Shown: positions 1-13,174 of the stretch, one piece after another
Position numbering within the stretch: position 1 is the first letter of the stretch
Layout: each line of letters begins with the position of its first letter
NCBI GenBank assembly: GCA_029721435.1
Contig: CM056588.1
Span: 40,981,930-41,045,929 of the forward strand
DNA: 64,000 bases
DNA from: Gymnothorax reevesii
Taxonomy: Eukaryota > Chordata > Actinopteri > Anguilliformes > Muraenidae
Reading direction: 5' to 3'
Notes under the pieces: generated by a model
The model's database searches: none
Told to the model about the DNA's origin: nothing
The model's input: only the letters and a program-made list of their open reading frames with translations
Program-made: the position numbers and the translations under genes

Positions 1-221
1 TGGATGCAAATTCAGTATTTGTGTTTTTTTGGTATAACCTTCAAAACCTTTTTTTATTGACCCTAAAGAATAGTCTCAAATTGTTAAATGATAATACAAT
101 ATGTGACCTTTAATGCAGTGGTTAGTCCAATACCTCCATGTGGGTTCAGGCATTTGTTGTGTTCCACCTCAAGCACACCTGATGAAGCTCATCGAGCTCC
201 ACACTGCTTTAGGTGTGCTAT

Positions 222-297
222 TAACATAACATAACATTTAACATAACATAACATAACATGACATGACATGACATGACATGACATGACATGACATAAC
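222..297. repeat. Pentanucleotide microsatellite (ATAAC)n/(ATGAC)n
   Basis: About 15 units of 5 bp: first ATAAC-type, then seven or more ATGAC units, then ATAAC again. This points to a point mutation that spread by slippage. Confidence 0.9.
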
Positions 298-1224
298 TTC
301 CCTGTGACTGTATCAGGACAATGATAAGTACCGTTTACCTCTATGCTGAGGTGTAATCAGGTTTGTCACTTGGGCTGCACCCAATACTTGAGAAAATGTA
401 TCTCCTTTCTTCTGCTCCTCTAGAGGTTTGGGAGGGGGAAGGGCGGTGGGTGGAGAGGACACACTGGACTATTGGGAAGCATCCTGGGGCATTTCCTGCT
501 CGCCCCTCTTCTTACCTTCCTGTTTCTTTGTGTTGTTTTCAAGAAGATCCAAAGGAAGGAAATACTGTAAGGAAAAGCTGGCAGACAATGCCTTAGGTTC
601 TGACAATCAGGCTGCTTTCGAGTATTCTTTTTTGCTTAGGGAAGTTCCTAACTCTTAGAAAGTGACCAGGAGTTATTTACGTGGCGGCCACAATACGTGT
701 GTTTGAATTCTCTAAATGTCAAGGAAGGGTGCTTCAATGCGTCTTAATGTATCGCGTTTAGTATTGGGTACACCAAACCATCCTTTTTGAATGCTCTCTC
801 TGTAATACAATCCTAGATCTGTCTTCTCTCAGCCTAGGACTGGCCGTATGAGGACTACTCCAATCTCTTATGTTTCACACTGCTTCTTCCTTCATTGAAC
901 TTGACCTGGAAATTGAAAGTCCTCCATCATAATGAGATATATTGAATGATTTGGGAAAAGGGAATGAGAGGTTTTCAATGATATATTGAGGAAAGAAACC
1001 ATGTGCCTGCGTGTGTGCGCGCGTGCGCGTGCGTGTGTGTGTGTGTGTGTTTGGGATGCATGGCTTATCAATGATTGAGCTGTGGGTCTACCTCCCATCA
1101 TTTGCTGCTCCAGTAACCAGCTGCGACTGACGTCACTCTGAACTGACGTTTGCACCAGGCTGCTGGATTGGTTCCCTGGGTAAAGCCACTGCATGCCGGT
1201 GCAGAGTGATAACTATGACACTGA
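298..1224. other. Intergenic, no gene seen
   Basis: No open frame with recognisable protein content. The segment near 366-460 (CACCCAATACTTGAGAAAAT...) resembles 30070-30150 and may be a dispersed repeat. A GT microsatellite occupies about 1009-1051. Confidence 0.5.
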
Positions 1225-1620
1225 ATAAGATAAGATATGCTGCGCTGAACCCCTTGGGGTAATTTGTCCTCTGCATTTTACCCATCCTATAGTTAGGAGG
1301 AGTTGGCAGCCATGCACAGCAAAAATCCCATCCATCTTGGACTCAAATAAACTTTTCAGGAGTTGAATTAACACTGGGATTTTTACTGTGCACAGAGCAG
1401 CACCCGAGGACCAAATCCAGTTCTAAAGCCCGTACATTGGTCAGGGGTACTGGTTGGAATGTTTTCTGGGTGGGGGAAACCGGAGTACCCACAGGAAACC
1501 CGCGCAAACACGGGGAAAACATTCAAACTCCATGCAGAAAGGCTCCAGGCCAGATTCGAACCCACAACTTTCTAGCTGTGAAGCAGCAGTGCAAACCAAT
1601 GTGCCACCATGCTGCCAGCC
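1225..1620 (-). repeat. tRNA-headed SINE-like dispersed repeat, copy 1
   Basis: Read on the minus strand it starts near 1620 with an A-box-like TGGCACATTGG and a B-box GGTTCGAATCT. GGAGTTTGAATGTTTTCCCC and a GTGGGTACTCCGG segment follow. It ends with AAATGCAGAGGACAAATTACC CCAAGG. The same order is present at 12061-12350 on the plus strand. It belongs to a repeat family widespread in fish genomes. Confidence 0.7.
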
Positions 1621-4600
1621 ATGCGAGTGAGCCAACTGTGGTCAGCAGCCGTGAGAGAGTGGCGCATATTTGGCTTTTCACTGTTTAAGGATATAGGAGA
1701 GATACAGTCATTTTGGTTTGGTAGCATAGGTTTGTCGCGCCTCCCACCTACCGGGTGCTCATTGGTTGCATTCTCAGTTAGCACGTGATCGGGTTTCTAC
1801 TGCCCCCGTTCTGTGAAAGCAAGGTTTGAAACTGTGAGTTAAAAGAAATGATGGCTGACAGTGCGATGTCTTTTTAGAGGAGAACAGCAAACTATTGGGG
1901 CTCCCCAAGATGGCAGCAAGAGTCGCGTATGAGCATGCTTGCAAATGATCGCTGATTGCACATTCCAGATTCAGGAGGGATTGAGATGCCAAACTTATTT
2001 TATTAAAAAATAAATAAATAAACGAGGTGACTTTTAACAGAACAAGGAGGTTTGTTTTTCGGTCGTTTGCATTTCTGTGATTCTCCTGTCTTCACTTCCC
2101 TGTCCTCCTGATGACAGAAGCTAAATACAAGAAAAAGGGGGGAGACATAGAAAAATAGAGTTGAAGTATAAACCGATAAAATGAGCCTCTGATTCCCAAG
2201 GTTTTGCTTCAGATCCACCAGACAGGTCACTCATGATCAATCTTATTTTCATGTCCTGATTTTTTTCTCCACCTCTGGCTCATACATTATAATTCTCTAT
2301 TTAATTCTACATTTATAAATCATATTAGAGTTTCAATATATTTCAACTTCATCTATGATGTCCTTCTCTTGAGTTGCAGTTAAATAGATGCAGTATAATA
2401 ACCAGACCAATTGATTAAAAAAATCCACAAACATGACAAAAATAGCCCTGTGCAATCATGTCTTTGTAGATAAACAAGGAAAGCTGCTCTCAAACAGGAA
2501 CAAATTGCCTCGCATGCATTCATTGGTTACTTTTCTCCATCTGTTTTGTGCTGTCCGTGTGTGTGTGTGTTTGGTTCACTGGTGTGTGAGTGCGTGATCT
2601 GTGTGTCAGGGAGTTCTGTGAGAGAGGGATGAGTAACATACGTCTGAAATGTGAACATTTGCTCGAAGGTCACTCCGATAACAGAGTGGAGACACAAAAG
2701 GGAGTGTGTTTCTAAAAAATGCTTTCTGTGGATTCAATGTTTGGGAATGTTATATTTGAGAACAAACCCCCTCAGTTTCTGTTTATTTCCATTGAGGAAG
2801 TTATTTGCTGCCACCAAGGCTTCCCGATCCGGAGTGTATCCGCCTGTCCGGGCATCTGGTGGACTTGGCTCAGACCACCGTGTTCCTGAATGCGCCTGAA
2901 TGCTATTGATTCAGACACTATGCTATATTGGGGAACAGTGCTCTTTGAAGCACTTTTTTGTGTGTTCTGTCTTTTTCTCTTTTTTTTGTCCATGAAAGAA
3001 AAATAACATCCATCGCATGGAATTAGCAGCAAAGAAATAAGACTTCAAAATTGGCAGTGACAAAAATGAGTCATGGTGAACGCATTTGTGGGGTGGGGGA
3101 ATGTGGGATTGAGAAAGTCGGGATGATTGACAGGCCCACGGAAAATGTGCCCTGTTTTACCAGGGCTAGGTTGGCTTGGGGTGGTGAGGCCCAATGTGTG
3201 GTCATTTCATGGGGCTTAGAGTCCCTGGCTGTGTCTCAGGCCACAGTAACGTGCCTGCCATTGTGAGGACAGTGATGGTTATTGTATTATATTTTATGTC
3301 CTGTTTATGAGTGCATGTCAGGGTCAGTGAGAGTCTCATTCATGTCCACACATTCACACCTGTGTGAGATGGCAGCTCCTCTTTCAATGAGCACTGTTAT
3401 GCTATTCTGCGGCATTCAAAGCTCACACTGAGGCTAATGCCATTCTGCTCTCTGGATTCCAGTGCTATAATGGGAGTATCAACACTGTGTGTGTGTGCGT
3501 CTGCGTGTGCCTGTGTGCGTCTGCGCGCACGTCTGTGTGTAGTCGACATGTTAAAAACCATTAGGCGAGGGATTGTAAAACGTGACACTGCTTTTAATAT
3601 TCAAAAAAAATAAATAAATAAATTGTGCTTGCCTTTCACTGGCATGCATACATGGGTCCATATATTGTCTGCCGTGGCTCTTTTTGCCAGTTAAACCAAT
3701 GATGATCAGCCTGTGACTCACCTGATCTAGCTTTCCACACTGGAAACAGGAGCCTATACATTCCTGTGCGGGATGAGGTAACTTCTGTAGCCCCTCTGTA
3801 ATGCGTGAGCATAATATTTGAGAACATAAAATTTAAATGCAAACTGGCTGCATGTGTCTGTGTAAAAGAGAACCAATCAGCAGTACTTTGCGAGGTAAGT
3901 CTGCAACCAAAGGTGAGGCTACTAACAGTGTTCCTAGTTCGCCAGATGTTTGGTGCAGGTGTGCGTTTCACAAAATCAACGTAAATGTGTCAAAAATTAC
4001 AACTGCAGAAGCCAAACAGCAACTGCACAAAAAGAACGTTGTCTACCACTCAAAGCTCACCGACAGGGTCATCAGGTCACGCTGTCTGTTTCCTAAACTG
4101 ACGTGCTCTCACAGGTCTTTACTCATTGAAAGCGATTGAGAAGATGACGAAAGTATGCGTTGCTTGTGGTGATACAGGTCATCACTGGCGTCATTGAGGC
4201 AGTTTTAGATGAGAGGTGTGACTGCCATTTTGAGTGATGCTCTAGATATCATCAAGCCTGGAGATCTGGGACTCAAAGCTGCCATGACTGATCTGTGCTG
4301 GATGGCTAAGTCTGACACGTGATCACGAGTGAACAAAAACAGCTGAAATAACGGTGGTTGTGAGTGAGGGGATTCAGTAAAAACACTGTGTGGGGCTTCC
4401 TGGCCAGACAGGCATTTGCTAGACAAGAAGGACTCCTTTCGCATTGAGCTCTAAGTCATTCTATGCTGGAACCGTCTCGCTCTGGCATAATTTCATCTGA
4501 ACAAGGTCTCCGTTTGCCCAATAATTAGATTAGGTTTTGTTTGTAGACTGAATGGGGCTTAATTTCAGGAAAAAAAATTCAACCACCCCTCTTACTGTTG

Positions 4601-6781
4601 ATAAATGTGTGTTCCCAGTATCGTGAGTAAACTGGAGGGAGTTTGTTGGATAGCATTTGCTTTAAAAAGTAGTAGAGAAAAGAACAGGTGAAGTTCTGCA
4701 TGAATCTTTGCCTCTCTGGGTTGTGCAGCTGTGTGTTTCGCCGGAGCGACACAAAAATGTTTTATAACACCAACAGTGTTCATGCGATCTGAGATGGAAA
4801 ATGTCAAATTTTAATTATTTTTTTCTTTTAGCACAAAAATCTGTCTAAATCTCAGATTAATCAAGGAGTCTACCTTTCCCCATGGATCCATTGATTTTTT
4901 TTTTCTGTTTGGGGAGTCATATGGTTCAAAAAGGTTAACATTTAACAACTGTCTGGAAATTTCTAAGGGTGCACTGCATGCTTGGTTTGTGACTTCTTGT
5001 ATTTTCTGTCTAGTTTGCACCAGTCTAGGTTGATTTTACATCCTTTGTTGGAAAATGGAAATGGTTAATTTTCATGTGTATTTTGCCAAATGCAAATTTC
5101 TCGTTAACTCAGATTAAGGTCAGTAAATTAGGTCACCAATAGTGGCTTCTCACTGTCAGCATCTTGCTCTGTGCTGTTTGGAGTTATTCATGAGTGAAAA
5201 CTACTGATATTTCACAAAAACATGGAACTGAAAAATAAGTTAAGTGTTCTGAAACTTTTTACTGGTAGCGTGTATCACTATTCTGGAGATGTGCACTCAC
5301 AGAGGTGCTGGAAATCTAAGGGGGTGGAATCTCTGACATTCGAAATGGATGGCTATGCATTCCTTAGCTAGTTCAACCAAACAGTCTGTCCAGATAAAAA
5401 AGGAAATGACCACAGGCTTTTGTCTCCCCTAGGAAGATTACAAATATTCAGCCATGTTCTTAAACACCTCTACAATGATTATAATGTAAATGGAGCATTT
5501 GTCTCTACGGTAAATGTCAAAAATTTTCCACAAAAAGATATGCCTGTTAGCCTGACAATGAAGTCTTCCTGCAGCTTTTGACAGTCAGCTAAGGGCTCCT
5601 CCAGGTATTATTTTAAAATGGAAGTCTACAGACCAGCTAGATCCAGATAATGTTCTGCTTTAAATGTCTTCAAAATCCTGAACTTCAGGCTGTGTGCAGT
5701 AATAACCGACCGTGAATTACAGCCTTAAGTTATTGCACTGCTTTTGCTCCTTCAGATTTTAAAGTGTTTCTGAGGAGTTTAGCAGCTGCGAAACAGAGGA
5801 GGTTGAAGAACAGTGATGGCTGTGCTTCACTGTGTCATAAATGTGTCTCTGATTGGTTGATGCATGATGTATCAGTACTGGAGCTCTGTGCCTGTGGAAG
5901 AGTCTGACACGCTCTCATATGGATCCCTTCAGCTGAGTCATCACTACAGGAAGTTTATGCATTACAATAATGATGAGATCATTTTTTTCCTCAAGAAGGA
6001 AGTATTGGCTTCAGTGACTGTTTTAATTCACCAAAAATTTTCTCAGCTCCTTGGTAAATCTTAATATAATGAGACAAAATGTTTCTCCTCATCAAAAGAA
6101 AGAAGTAATTATAGAGAGGATTCCAAGTCAAATGCATAATGCAAGAAAAAAATTGATAAGCTGTGAGATTTCCCGTTTTTAGGGTTTTGGCAATGATCAG
6201 GTTCTGTGAGTGTGATGACTTTGCCGAGGGCTTGAGTTAATGAAAAGTCTATGTGTGTGTGAACAGACAAATGTGTTTTTGCTCGTGCATGTGCAAGAAG
6301 TTGTGAAAAAGTTTGTAACACAATATGAAAGCAACCCGTGATTCATTGCGAAGGACTTTGAGCCTTTTAATTTATCACTGCGTGTAGAAAAACAAAGTAA
6401 CCTCTGACACGGCTGGCTGTTTATCTTTCGACTCCTGCCGCTTGTGTACTGAGTGAGCAGCTTCTAAAAAACTCCCATCTCCTCTGTTTTTTTTTTACCT
6501 AAATAGGCTTTGTGCAGTTGGTACATCTTAAAAAAATAATTCATACTCATGGACCATCATGTGTCAACTTATGCTTGGCTATAGTGTTGCCGTAGGCAAT
6601 TCTGATAATACCCCTTGCTGTCAAATACCAGAGTGTCGGTACACACTGTCATGTCTGTCTCATGTCAACCACTGATTATCATGTTCAGAGTCAAGAGAGG
6701 AGTCATGTCTTTATCTTTGTTCCTCAAGGAATGGGAAAGCTATTAAATCCAGGTCAGACTTTAATGTGATTTTCTGAAGCA
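1621..6781. other. Intergenic, no gene seen
   Basis: AT-rich unique-looking sequence with no protein-like open frames above background. A GT-rich microsatellite lies at about 3487-3540. No exon chain or RNA gene could be supported. Confidence 0.5.
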
Positions 6782-7088
6782 TTAACCCTTTATAGGGCAC
6801 TCATGGAAATACTGAGAAATTCAAAATTTCAACCCTAGACCACTACTGGAGGATATTACAAGACTTACTTAGCCTTGTGCCTTTTTCAAAATTTGAGAGT
6901 TTGAGACGCTGTGGGTCACTGCTGATTGGTCTGATGCCACAATGTCACTACCTGTGACATAACCTGATCTTCGCAGACTGGCTGGGAGAAATTGTTGAGG
7001 TTCTAATGCCGACCAAGAGGCGTGGGGGTGCCATTTTGGGCGCCAACTGAAGTTACCAAATTTGAATCCTTGCCCAATAAAGGGTTAA
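6782..7088. mobile_element. TTAA-flanked MITE (piggyBac/Kolobok type), 299 bp
   Basis: Bounded by TTAA at 6782-6785 and 7085-7088. Terminal inverted repeats are CCCTTTATAGGGC on the left and, as reverse complement, CCCTTTATTGGGC on the right. No coding capacity. A TTAA target is characteristic of the piggyBac and Kolobok superfamilies. Confidence 0.75.
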
Positions 7089-7614
7089 ATATTCCAAATT
7101 TTTTATTTTTAATGGGCTCCATATATGAAAACTATTTACAGTCTTAGTGTACTACGATTATGAACAAATTTCCATTTAAAAAAGTAAAAAAATGAAACTG
7201 CCTGGATATATAAACATAAGAGTACCATTGAATTACTGAATGGCGAGCTCGATAAATTCAAACACTCAACCTCAGTGGGTTATTGTATGTTGTACTGTAC
7301 ACCTGCGGACAGCCTGTGGCTGGGGCCCCTCGACTGATGAGGTGTAGAGTTTTGAGGCATTATTGCTCTTCTGGGAAAGGAAACTGCCTCCCGGGGGCTG
7401 TGCAGAATTTATAGGCCTTGTAGAGTTTTTAAAGTAATGTTGTGTGACTCTTTAAATTCTGGAGTCAAAGGTCAAAGCCTCATTCCTCAGTACAGTTTGT
7501 GCATGCAGCCCAGAATGCGTAACAGTGAGATTTTTTTTTTTTCACTTGGATGTACTGTGAGCACCACAATTCATTGGACGCTTGACGCTTTTCATTTTGG
7601 TTCAGTTGGTTGAC

Positions 7615-7865
7615 TTGGACACTGGATTTGAATCCAACCGAACAAGAATTTTACAAATTGAAGAGGACAGAAGGATAGAGGCCCCCAACAGAAGAAAGAA
7701 CTGAAGGTGACTGATGATGCTCTGTTATGCCTGAACCGTCACCCAGAGAAGATTCCCAGCATCTGGTCATGTCCAAGCATTGCAGACTTCAAGCAGACCT
7801 TGCATGCAAAGGATAAGTGAACAAATATCAAAAACTACTACTTTATTTTGAATTATTGAAAACCA
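7615..7865 (+). pseudogene. Tc1/mariner transposase C-terminal fragment, decayed
   Basis: Plus-strand translation gives LDLNPTEQEFYKLKR, then stops and frameshifts, then a segment like EDSQHLVMSKHCRLQADLACKG and the tail KYQKLLLYFELLKTI (20-residue limit observed in pieces). The order matches the C-terminal end of Tc1-like transposases, where the catalytic DLNP(I/T)E motif is followed by a final helix. The 5' part is missing and the frame is broken. Confidence 0.65.
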
Positions 7866-9632
7866 TCTTGTTTTTTTAATGTGCTTGAAACTGGTGGTTG
7901 GGGGAACTACAGAAGGTGCAGGTCAGTTGATAGTGATGAAAACGTCTGCACTTCATCCACAAAGTCATGGTTTCCTTTCAAACACAAAAAGTGCTAAAGC
8001 ACAGAACCAGAATACCTGTTCAATGAATTACAGCACTCACCATGTATACTTTAAACTCCTTCACCATGGATGTGATCAGGCTGCAAAAGTGTACATTACT
8101 TCTTGAGGATGTGACTGTGAAATGCATGGTCTGTGGTGGATGGTGATTCATTTTGTCTCCTGTTCCTGAGCCTTGATTCACTTTAGTTTGAATATTGTTA
8201 TCAAAAATAGGCTTATCACTCAGGTGTTCTCTGTTGACCTTTGGACCAGTGTTTTTAAAACTGATCATTGTGAAAGGGATTAAATTTAAGACTGAATTCG
8301 TATCATATTGGTCAAGGAATTTAAAAAAAAATGCTTTATGAAACACTGTTCTCAAAAATGTTCCTTTTGGTAATCTGTACTATTTTCAGCAGTCAATACC
8401 CCATACAAAAAGTTGCTTTGATGTAAAATGATTAAAAAATATATTATTTAGATTAATATCTTGAGTAGGTTTTAAAATGTATTTGTGCCTTGAAAGTCAA
8501 ATTTGCTAGCCATTATATAACACAGTGCAGTTCAATATGGCTATTATGAGCACTGTCATTCACTGTTAAGATGAGACCATGCAAGTGAACTGCTGAAATA
8601 ATGAAGTTATTAAAGAATTCAGAAACCACTATCTACTCATGGTTCCTTTTAATACGAAGTTGCTCTTTTGAGTCACTCGACTTTTTGAATGAATGAGATT
8701 GTGTTTCAGGTACTGTGCTGCCATATAGCATGTGTGCCTTGTGTGAGAGTCTTTTTAAATTCTAAAATGAGAAAAACCTGTACTTGCTGACTGCATGTAC
8801 TCTATATTCAAAACACATGTTCGGAGAATGCGGACCTACTGGACTATGAATAACGTCTATGTGCGCACAAATTTAAATTAATCTACTCCTCACCACAGGC
8901 TGGGAACATTTAGGAAATTCCTGCATGTGATTCGCATTTGTAGCGTTTGATTTACAGGATTATGTTAATTGAATGATGGTCCCTGTTTCCTACTACTTTT
9001 CCGATTGTTGTTAGGTGTTTTCAAACAAGCTTCTCTTCACCACAGAGTGGTGACTCATTGTGAAGCGAGAGCAGTTATTTTCAAACTTCATTTGCTCATG
9101 TCTCATGTATTATAATCTGAATACATGGCTTTGTTATTCTGAGCAGCGTATTCTCTGTCTCGTTCATTATTATTAAAATAATGGCAACGCCCATTTGGCA
9201 AGTGACTCTTGGTCAAATCTACATTGATTTTGGCTCAAGGTCTGTTTGCACTTGTGCAGCTCTAACCAGCGGTGTCATGCTGTCTGCATTAAAAATATAT
9301 TTTGGTCAGTTACCTCTGGTCAAAGGCATTGTGGCAGTATCTCTTCAGATACTGCGTACCCTTTTAACCCGTGTCTGTACACAATTATTCTCCCTTATAA
9401 GGACACTTTGCAAGGAACCTTCTATAGTTTGTACGAAAACAGAAAATGGATAGAAGATGACAATAAATGTGTTATGTGAACTCGCAAAAAAAAACAATAT
9501 TTGAGTGTATTCTTCACCCTTCTTAGCGCTGAATATTACTGTGAATCTTTGTAGTGGTTTCCAGCCACCGTGTAATTTCAGTAGCTCAGCAGTTAGGTAA
9601 TGTAATTACCTCATTACATAATTAACCAAATT
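7866..9632. other. Intergenic, no gene seen
   Basis: AT-rich sequence with isolated short open frames (for example around 8020-8355 minus and 9181-9453 plus). None resembles a known protein or has splice-compatible neighbours. A poly-A stretch follows 9484. Confidence 0.45.
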
Positions 9633-9640
9633 GGATGAAC

Positions 9641-10382
9641 CAGTGGCATAGCTAGCGGGGGTGCTAAGACACGTCCCTTTTTGACTCCAATTAGTAGTTC
9701 TCAATCATTTTCCTTTATTGACGTGTTTTCCAATTATCGTAATTGGCAACTGAAGACACGGTTTCTCTCCATATGTGATTTAACAGCGATTAAATCATGG
9801 GCTAAATTAAGTACAGTTACGGAACAAGAAGAGAGAATTGGGTCGCACAAAACAATTATTAGTCCTGACTTGTTCTCAGTCATTTTCATGATTAACAGAA
9901 GGTTCACTCTGAGAGCACTCCACAGTTAACAGGTGCTGCTTGTTCTCCCCGATTAGGTAAGACGACAATCATTTATCTGGACGCGTATTTGCTGTATTTA
10001 AATCAACGTCATTCAAAATTGCATACCTGTCAACTCTCACGCAAATAGCTGGAGCCGCATGCTTTTTATTATAACCTATTTAACTGCCGAATGCCACTTT
10101 TTTTCTAACCCACACAATACCAAGGAGGAAAGTCCGCATTTCATTGGAACGCAGACCAGTTAAATCATCTCAAAGCATTGGCCAATTAAGTAGCTAAATT
10201 ATTTTTCTGAGCTGAATTTTGCCCATGATTTCATCGCTGTTAGATCGCATATGGAGAGAAATCGTGTCTTCATTTGCCAATTAAGATAATTGGAAATCGC
10301 GTCAATAAAGGAAAATGATTGAGAACTACTAATTGCAGTCAAAAAGGGTCGTGTCTTAGCACCCCTGCTGGCTATGCCACTG
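9641..10382. mobile_element. Foldback non-autonomous hAT element with about 190-bp inverted arms
   Basis: Left arm begins CAGTGGCATAGCTAGC at 9641. The right arm, reverse-complemented from 10382, begins CAGTGGCATAGCCAGC. The arms stay collinear for about 190 bp with about 90% identity by eye, giving near-identical peptides on opposite strands (SSSQSFSFIDV and SSSQSFSFIDA). Flanking 8-mers GGATGAAC (9633-9640) and GAGTGAAC (10383-10390) look like a decayed 8-bp target duplication, typical of hAT. The middle is non-coding. Confidence 0.8.
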
Positions 10383-10390
10383 GAGTGAAC

Positions 10391-12060
10391 CATTTTTCAC
10401 ACAATGGCTTGACTTTAGAGACAGTTTGTTGTAGAATTACTGATACCCCTGGCTCATCTAGGTGTGTAATTGATCATGAAAAGTACTATATGAGCTGCCA
10501 GAGTGGCTTCTATACACTTTGGCATAAATTTCGCAAATCTGTGGAACTGTACTTGGGGAATTTTATGTTTCTACAGAATTTTTCCCACATTTGGTGTTCT
10601 GATTGTGGTGAAGGATGCTGTCTGACCCTTAAACCTCCCATAGGTGCCCTATGGACAGGGGCACTCTAAGGTGATGAGTAACTTCAAACTGTGACAGGAA
10701 AATTGTCTCCCACTGCATAAAACAGGGCCATCAGATTTTCAGGTTTGCACCATTCAACCTGCTAAGAATATGGTGACAAATGACCCCTCAGACCCTATCG
10801 CTTTTTCTTTTTTTTTTTACGCCTCTGCGGTATCTATGAACCAATGTTTATGGTTTTTGCACCAATGACCTCTCAAATGTATATTTGTCTAATTATTTCG
10901 CTTATAATATCCCTCTCTATGTAGCTGCATGATCTTGTCCTGTAGATTAATTCTCAGTCACCTGAGGAAGAGTTGCAATTCTGTTTCTCTGTATGTATTA
11001 AACTAATGAATGAGCATCCACATATGGCCACAATTTTACAACCTTGTTTACTAACTCTATTTACCTATCTTATGTCTTTCAGATCTAAAGGCAGATGTTG
11101 CTTAAGTCACTGAAACTGAGGCCAGTGAAGTTAAAAACAATAGCCATTTAAGTTGCCTCAGCAACTGGTGCTCTCGGCATCCATGCCCCAACATAAACCC
11201 TGTTTCAAAGTCAATGCGATCTTCGGTTGCCATATTAGTCCAAAAATTGGTCACGTTATATGGCTTAGCATTATTATGCAAGTCACAGGGCTTAATAGAA
11301 TATTAATTGCTTGTATAATGGCATTTGCTATATTTTACCACGCATCTATCCATTGTTTTCCTTTAATTTGTTCGTCACTCATCCGCACTTAAAAGCCTCA
11401 CACCTCTTTAAATAAGTAATTTAATCTCCCTCTTGCCCTTAGCCACCCAAACAAGTGCACCTTATTTTACCTTCTCCACTCCCTCCAAACAATACCTTAT
11501 TTTGATTGGGCAGGTAGGAGGTGGTGGGGGAAGGGGGCAGGGGGGTTAATAGATTGCTTTTCCCACAGAGTAAATCACATACAAACCTCTGTCTAATGGC
11601 TGCTCCCCTCCTCTCGCTGATAATTGCTGGGACTGGGCATGCAGCCATACTCAGGATTAAATATCACAGGGAAGCACAATGCGGGCGTATATATCACTGC
11701 ACAACCTGACACAGAGCCTTTCAGTGTCCCAGTTCCGCTGTAACTGATGACTACTTTCTCCCAATGGGCACCCAGTAATGAGCCCAAGGAAGAGCGTTCG
11801 GGTGATAAGGTGAAATGTGTGAACAGGATTGTGGGTAAAGTTGCCAGAGCGGATTCTCACAGCACCTGGCACAGAAATTTCTCAAAGTTCTGGTGGGGCC
11901 TCGAGCTAGATATACTGCTGTTGTGTGTGTGTTGGGGGAGGGGTTATTTTAGCCAAAATTGAAAAATAAACGGAGCACTGAGGTTGTTGAATACTTTATT
12001 CTTTGATTGATTCTTTATTCTTTATAAAGAATTCTTTATTCTTTGATTCTTTGATTTTTT
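10391..12060. other. Intergenic, no gene seen
   Basis: Mixed sequence without a convincing exon. A TTCTTTATTCTTTGATT simple repeat lies at about 11993-12060, immediately before a SINE-like repeat. The longest open frame (10319-10669) begins inside the hAT element and has no recognisable content. Confidence 0.45.
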
Positions 12061-12350
12061 GGCACGGTGGTTGGGGCTGCTACCTCGCAATTAGAAGATT
12101 GCAGGTTTGAGCCATGGCGTGGAGTTTGCACATTCTCCCCTTGTTTGCTTGGGTTTCTTCCTGGGACACCAGTTTCATCCCACTCTTAAAGACATGTACT
12201 ATAACAACTCTCCTCTCACTGCCCCAGACCAAAGCTCTGGCTTCAGAACTGGAGTTGGTCCCTGGGTGCTGCAGTGCCCTCTGCTCCAAACAGTCAGTGA
12301 TGGGTCAAATGCAGAGGATGAATTACCCCATGGGGTTGAATAAAGTACCT
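12061..12350 (+). repeat. tRNA-headed SINE-like dispersed repeat, copy 2
   Basis: Starts GGCACGGTGGTTGGGGCTGC, then a B-box-like GGTTTGAGCC, GGAGTTTGCACATTCTCCCC, AAAGACATG, CTGGGTGCTGCAGTGCCC and AAATGCAGAGGATGAATTACC. Same order as the inverted copy at 1225-1620. Confidence 0.7.
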
Positions 12351-13174
12351 CTTATTTTGTCAGCTCACTGCTTGTCCAAATCATTCATTAATACATTTTG
12401 TAAATATATCCAAGACTGAAAAATGGGAAATTGAATTTTTTGGCTGATAGCTACAGAATACTAAGACCCTGGTGTAAAAGATGGGTGTGAGTCAGCTGCA
12501 ACACAAGTCCTCCTCTTTTCCTTGGCTGTCATTCAGCCTAAGATCACTAGGAGGAATTCTTGTGTAGTGCAGATGACCCAAGTGCCCCAGTAGCTTTTAT
12601 ATGTGCTGTGGGACCTAATATCTAATGGCTTTTTTTCCCCGGTCTGGGTTCTGGAAACAGATAATTCTTTTAATATTCTCAGTCCCAGTGTAGAAAATAG
12701 CTGCTATACTAGCCTGCCTTACTGGAAATTTTACCACCTCTCTTGCACTTACAGAATTGGCTCTGGCTTCCTGTTGCCCCGTTAAAGTTCTTTTAATGTT
12801 GGGGCGACCTTAAAATCATTTGTCTGGAATTGCGGTGCATGTTTACCACCATTTTTGAGGGGGAGTTGACCTGACAAATAACAGGGCCTAAAGGGGTGGG
12901 GCTCGGGAGTGGACGTCAGGTCTGAGTGCTCTTATTGTTCAGCGAGGGTCCTGCGTGTGATTGCATTAGGACTGGCCTCACTTCTGAGAGGGAATGACCT
13001 GTCTTCTCGCCATGGCAACTGTGTTGTGCTCACTCCTGGGGCCCTGGGCATTTTTTAGTGGGGTGGGGTAGAGGGGGGTATTCTCAGTGGTTCCCTGCTG
13101 GACAGAAAGAGTGCGCTTTAGGCTGAAAATATGACCACCAAAAGACTTTCACTCCTCCCTGTGGAGTAATCAAA

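Noticed and set aside
1550..1620. tRNA gene suggested by A- and B-box-like sequences (also at 12061 and 56490)
   Set aside because: No cloverleaf with paired acceptor and anticodon arms; the boxes lie in dispersed SINE-like repeats.
10319..10669. 116-codon plus-strand open frame
   Set aside because: Starts within the hAT right arm and shows no recognisable domain or splice partners.
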